A stretch of DNA of 64,000 bases from Mycolicibacterium fortuitum subsp. fortuitum (lineage in GTDB: Bacteria > Actinomycetota > Actinomycetes > Mycobacteriales > Mycobacteriaceae): positions 372,001 through 436,000 of the forward strand of contig NZ_AP025518.1 in the NCBI RefSeq assembly GCF_022179545.1, read 5' to 3'. The position numbers were made by a program, and so were the translations under genes. The notes below the pieces were generated by a model. The model was not told the DNA's origin, did not search any database, and saw only the letters and a program-made list of their open reading frames with translations. Shown one piece after another: positions 61,387 through 64,000 of the stretch (position 1 is its first letter; each line of letters starts with the position of its first letter).

Positions 61387-62514
61387 ATGTCGATGCCCGA
61401 CGAGGCGGCCACAGCAAACCCAGGCCCCCACCACTGGCTGCCGCAGCCGACCGGCCACGATGTGACGCAGGCGTTAATTGGCAAAGATGCCCTCGATACC
61501 GCTGCTCAGCAAGAACTCCGTGCCGCAGTGCGATCGCTACTTGGCCCGCACGGTGCAGAATCGTCGCTCGGCGGCAGCGTTGCCAGCAACCGGGAGTCGC
61601 GCGAAGCGCTTTGGGGTGCGCTCAGCGCGCTGCTCATGCGCGCCGGTGTCGGCAGCGTCCGCGGCGGTCACCATAGCCAGTGCAGGTGGACCACCTTGTC
61701 GGTGGTGGCCCAAGAACTCGGCCGCGTCGTTGTCGATCTCCCATTTCTGACCAGCGCGATCACCGCGGCCGCCATCGCCGAACGCGTCGCCGCGTATGAC
61801 TTGGCCGCATCATTGACGCAAGGGAGAAGCACCGCGGTGTTCCTGACCCCTTACGAGCAGCCGTTCCAGGCCACCTCGGCCCGCAGCTTCCACGATGGGC
61901 GGGTGTGGGCGCGGGTGCGCGGCGTCGCAGGTGTCGCGGGTGCGCAGACGATGTTAATTCTCTGTGACGACAAGCTCATTGGGTTCGAACCGCAATGGTC
62001 CGAGCTCACAGCCGCGCCGTGCTTGGACAGCACCCGAACCTTGGTCGACGTCGACGTGCAAGGCGCGCACGGAACCATCCTGGCAGAAGGGGATCGAGCC
62101 GCATACGCTGTCAGGGCCGCAGCCGAAGCAACATCCGCGATGTTGGCGGTAGAGCAGGCCAGCCTGGCCGCCACCTGCGCGGTGATGCTGGGAACCACGC
62201 CCGGCGTCGACGCTGACCAACTCGGAACCACGGTGGACAAGGCGATCTGGTCCGCGAATTACGCGGTGCAGTGCATAGCCGAGGATGATCCGCATGCCTC
62301 CGTGGCTGTCGCCACCGCGCGGATGTTGTGCTCGACAGCGTCATTCCGTGCAGCGCGGCTGCTCACCCCCGACCGCACCTCCGCGGCTCACGCCGTTGAT
62401 GCTTTCGCGCAGCGCTCGCGCGGGAGCGCCATGGCCTTCGGGGGACCGCAATGGCATCGGCGGCGCCTCGCCCAACTGACGACTTCACCACTATCTGTTG
62501 CTCATTCGCGTTAA
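61387..62514 (+). CDS. Divergent acyl-CoA-dehydrogenase-like protein, probable non-catalytic partner
   Basis: The 375-residue protein resembles partner ACAD subunits: VAQELGRVVVDLPFLTSAITAAAIAER, AAAEATSAMLAVEQASLAATCAVM and AHAVDAFAQRSRGSAMAFGGPQWHRRRLAQL. The family motifs for substrate and the catalytic Glu are not visible. It is followed after 10 bp by a normal ACAD, with which it may form a heteromer. ATG 61387 or 61393 could be the start; neither has a strong ribosome-binding site. Confidence 0.75.
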   Translation: MSMPDEAATANPGPHHWLPQPTGHDVTQALIGKDALDTAAQQELRAAVRSLLGPHGAESSLGGSVASNRESREALWGALSALLMRAGVGSVRGGHHSQCRWTTLSVVAQELGRVVVDLPFLTSAITAAAIAERVAAYDLAASLTQGRSTAVFLTPYEQPFQATSARSFHDGRVWARVRGVAGVAGAQTMLILCDDKLIGFEPQWSELTAAPCLDSTRTLVDVDVQGAHGTILAEGDRAAYAVRAAAEATSAMLAVEQASLAATCAVMLGTTPGVDADQLGTTVDKAIWSANYAVQCIAEDDPHASVAVATARMLCSTASFRAARLLTPDRTSAAHAVDAFAQRSRGSAMAFGGPQWHRRRLAQLTTSPLSVAHSR

Positions 62515-62524
62515 GGAGAATGTT

Positions 62525-63721
62525 TTGACCACCACACCTGTATCCGACCGATCGGCAACGATCGCGTTGCAACCCACTGATGAGGAGACCGCGCTGCGCG
62601 AAGCGGTGTCTGGTGTGGTAGCCCGGTTCGGCCACTCCTACTTCCAGGAGTGCGCCCGCACCGGAGAACCCATGCAGCAGCTGTGGGATACGCTGGGCGA
62701 GCTAGGATTTCTCGGTCTCAACATCCCCGAGCAATACGGCGGTCAGGGTGCGGGACTGACAGAACTGGCCATCGTGCTGGAAGAGATGTCTGCCGGCGGA
62801 TGCCCAGAGCTGGCCATGGTGCTCAGCCAGGGTATCGTCGGATCGATTCTGCCGCTGCACGGAACCGACGAGCAGAAGCAGCGTTACCTGCCAGGGATCG
62901 CCAGTGGCGCAGAGAAATTCGTTTTCGCGTTGACCGAACCGGACGCCGGATCCAACTCGCACAACGTGTCCACCACCGCCGTGCGAGACGGATCGGATTG
63001 GGTGGTCAACGGCACCAAATACTACATCTCCGGCATCGATCACGCCGATCACTTCCTACTGGTGGCCAAGACTGGCGTCGATGAGAAGTCCGGCCGCGGC
63101 GAGCTGACCTTGTTCATCGTCGATGATCCCAACCCACCCGGATTCGACAAGCAGTTGATTCCCACCGCATTGCGCGCACCTGAGCGTCAGTACACGCTCT
63201 TCTTCGACGGGATGCGTCTGCCTGCCGATTCGGTCGTCGGCCAGGTGGGAGCGGGACTGCGACCGTTGTTCGACGGGCTCAACCCCGAGCGTGTTCTGAG
63301 TGCGGTCATCTGCACCGGGATCGGACGCTACGCCGTGGCCAAGGCCGCCGAGTACGCGCGCACCCGCCGGGTGTGGGGTGGCGTGCCTATCGGAAGTCAC
63401 CAAGGTGTGGCACATCCGTTGGCCGAAGCCGCCATTGAACTAGAGGCGGCAAGGACCATGGTGTGGCGGGCCGCGGCATTGTTCGATGCGGCTCTGCCGG
63501 CCGGTGAAGAGTCCAACATCGCAAAGTTCCTCGCCTCCAGAGCGGGTATGAAGGCACTCGACACCGCTATTCAGACCCACGGCGGTAACGGCCTGGCAGA
63601 GGACTACGGACTGGCCGACCTGTGGTCGATTGTGCGCCTTCAACAGATCGCGCCCGTGTCCAGCCAAATGGTGCTCAACCATTACGCCCAGCACGCACTC
63701 AAATTGCCCAGGACCTACTGA
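62525..63721 (+). CDS. Acyl-CoA dehydrogenase
   Basis: The 398-residue flavoenzyme has LGFLGLNIPEQYGGQGAGLTELAIVLEEMS, FALTEPDAGSNSHNVSTTAV, VNGTKYYISGIDHADHF, YARTRRVWGGVPIGSHQGVAHPLAEAA and AIQTHGGNGLAEDYGLADLW. Like the ACAD at 31081 it lacks the terminal EGT motif. Start: AAGGAG (62513-62518) is 6 nt before TTG 62525, giving MTTTPVSD; a nearby ATG (62520) is in another frame and stops at once. Confidence 0.9.
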   Translation: MTTTPVSDRSATIALQPTDEETALREAVSGVVARFGHSYFQECARTGEPMQQLWDTLGELGFLGLNIPEQYGGQGAGLTELAIVLEEMSAGGCPELAMVLSQGIVGSILPLHGTDEQKQRYLPGIASGAEKFVFALTEPDAGSNSHNVSTTAVRDGSDWVVNGTKYYISGIDHADHFLLVAKTGVDEKSGRGELTLFIVDDPNPPGFDKQLIPTALRAPERQYTLFFDGMRLPADSVVGQVGAGLRPLFDGLNPERVLSAVICTGIGRYAVAKAAEYARTRRVWGGVPIGSHQGVAHPLAEAAIELEAARTMVWRAAALFDAALPAGEESNIAKFLASRAGMKALDTAIQTHGGNGLAEDYGLADLWSIVRLQQIAPVSSQMVLNHYAQHALKLPRTY

Positions 63722-64000
63722 TGAGCGTCAGCGTCGAAGAACTCACACAACGACTTACCGGCAAGGTGTTGCCCGGTGGGTCGATCGTCGTCGAACCGCA
63801 CGAATCGGCCATTGTCGATGATGCGCTGCGCGCCGGTGACAGCGCCGAGGGCCTGGCCCACCCGTTCTGGTTCATCGTGACTTCGCTGCGATGCATGGGC
63901 ATTTCAGTAGATGAACTCTGCGCGCTCGCCGCGCAGGAGGACGGCGACGTCCTGCTGTTCGGTCAGTGCGACGTGGTCCAACACCGGCCGATGCTCGTCG
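63721..64000 (+). CDS. Start of a gene cut by the window, possibly MaoC/hot-dog dehydratase-like
   Basis: From ATG 63721, overlapping the ACAD stop (TGATG), 93 residues are visible: SVEELTQRLTGKVLPGGSIVVEPHES, then LAHPFWFIVTSLRCMGISVDELCALA and LLFGQCDVVQHRPMLV. The 'HPxxxxIxxxRGMGxSxDEL...xHRPxxV' flavour resembles N-terminal hot-dog domains of MaoC-like dehydratases that follow ACAD genes. The family call is tentative because the catalytic domain lies beyond the edge. Confidence 0.6.
   Translation, partial: MSVSVEELTQRLTGKVLPGGSIVVEPHESAIVDDALRAGDSAEGLAHPFWFIVTSLRCMGISVDELCALAAQEDGDVLLFGQCDVVQHRPMLV

Overview
The window is high-GC actinobacterial DNA that reads as a rapidly growing Mycobacterium (Mycolicibacterium). 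Positions 3.2-15.8 kb follow the M. tuberculosis Rv0252-Rv0265c neighbourhood: nirBD, a sirohydrochlorin chelatase, the NnaR-type regulator, narK3, a chromosomal aac(2')-I, pxpC/pxpB and fecB2. The 195-residue AAC(2') is very like the M. fortuitum AAC(2')-Ib I remember, so the M. fortuitum group is my best guess. This comes from memory, without a database search.

Layout. 0-3.1 kb: a gene tail, a secreted protein, and a divergent DMT transporter/MocR regulator pair whose start codons overlap. 3.2-10.4 kb: nitrate/nitrite uptake and reduction with siroheme supply. 10.5-16.6 kb: aac(2'), oxoprolinase subunits, a queuosine-precursor-type transporter, an iron-siderophore lipoprotein, a YeiH exporter preceded by a 29-residue membrane ORF, and two small secreted proteins. 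16.6-22.3 kb: a TetR-controlled agmatine/N-carbamoylputrescine operon. 22.3-28.5 kb: ohr/ohrR, an MFS-universal-stress fusion, and an alcohol dehydrogenase coupled to an HAPMO-type Baeyer-Villiger monooxygenase.

28.9-30.1 kb is a rearrangement scar: a truncated OLD-type ATPase, an IS3 transposase remnant and the last ~85 codons of a Fis-type activator. To its right a catabolic island runs to the end of the window. Its core is limA-limB-limC (limonene-1,2-epoxide hydrolase with all five known active-site residues at the known positions, LimB-type luciferase-like monooxygenase, carveol-dehydrogenase-type SDR). Around it are an acyl-CoA synthetase, several acyl-CoA dehydrogenases, SDRs, a thiolase, a MaoC hydratase, an ACAD10/11-like kinase plus dehydrogenase pair, an Ltp-like/DUF35 set, a two-component flavin monooxygenase, a second-copy-looking RibBA, a TetR and a GAF-Fis activator. 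The left part (32.2-35.7 kb) is decayed: one SDR carries an internal inversion of about 235 bp, a Baeyer-Villiger monooxygenase has two frameshifts, and an LLM oxidoreductase has an internal deletion. An intact IS481-family copy lies next to it.

The most notable signal is a 17-bp inverted repeat, TGTCGC-N5-GCGACA and close variants. I find it at eleven places, almost all in promoter gaps of the island, and as pairs in four divergent gaps. It looks like the operator of an island-wide regulon, probably read by the island's GAF-Fis activator or its TetR. I know of no description of it.
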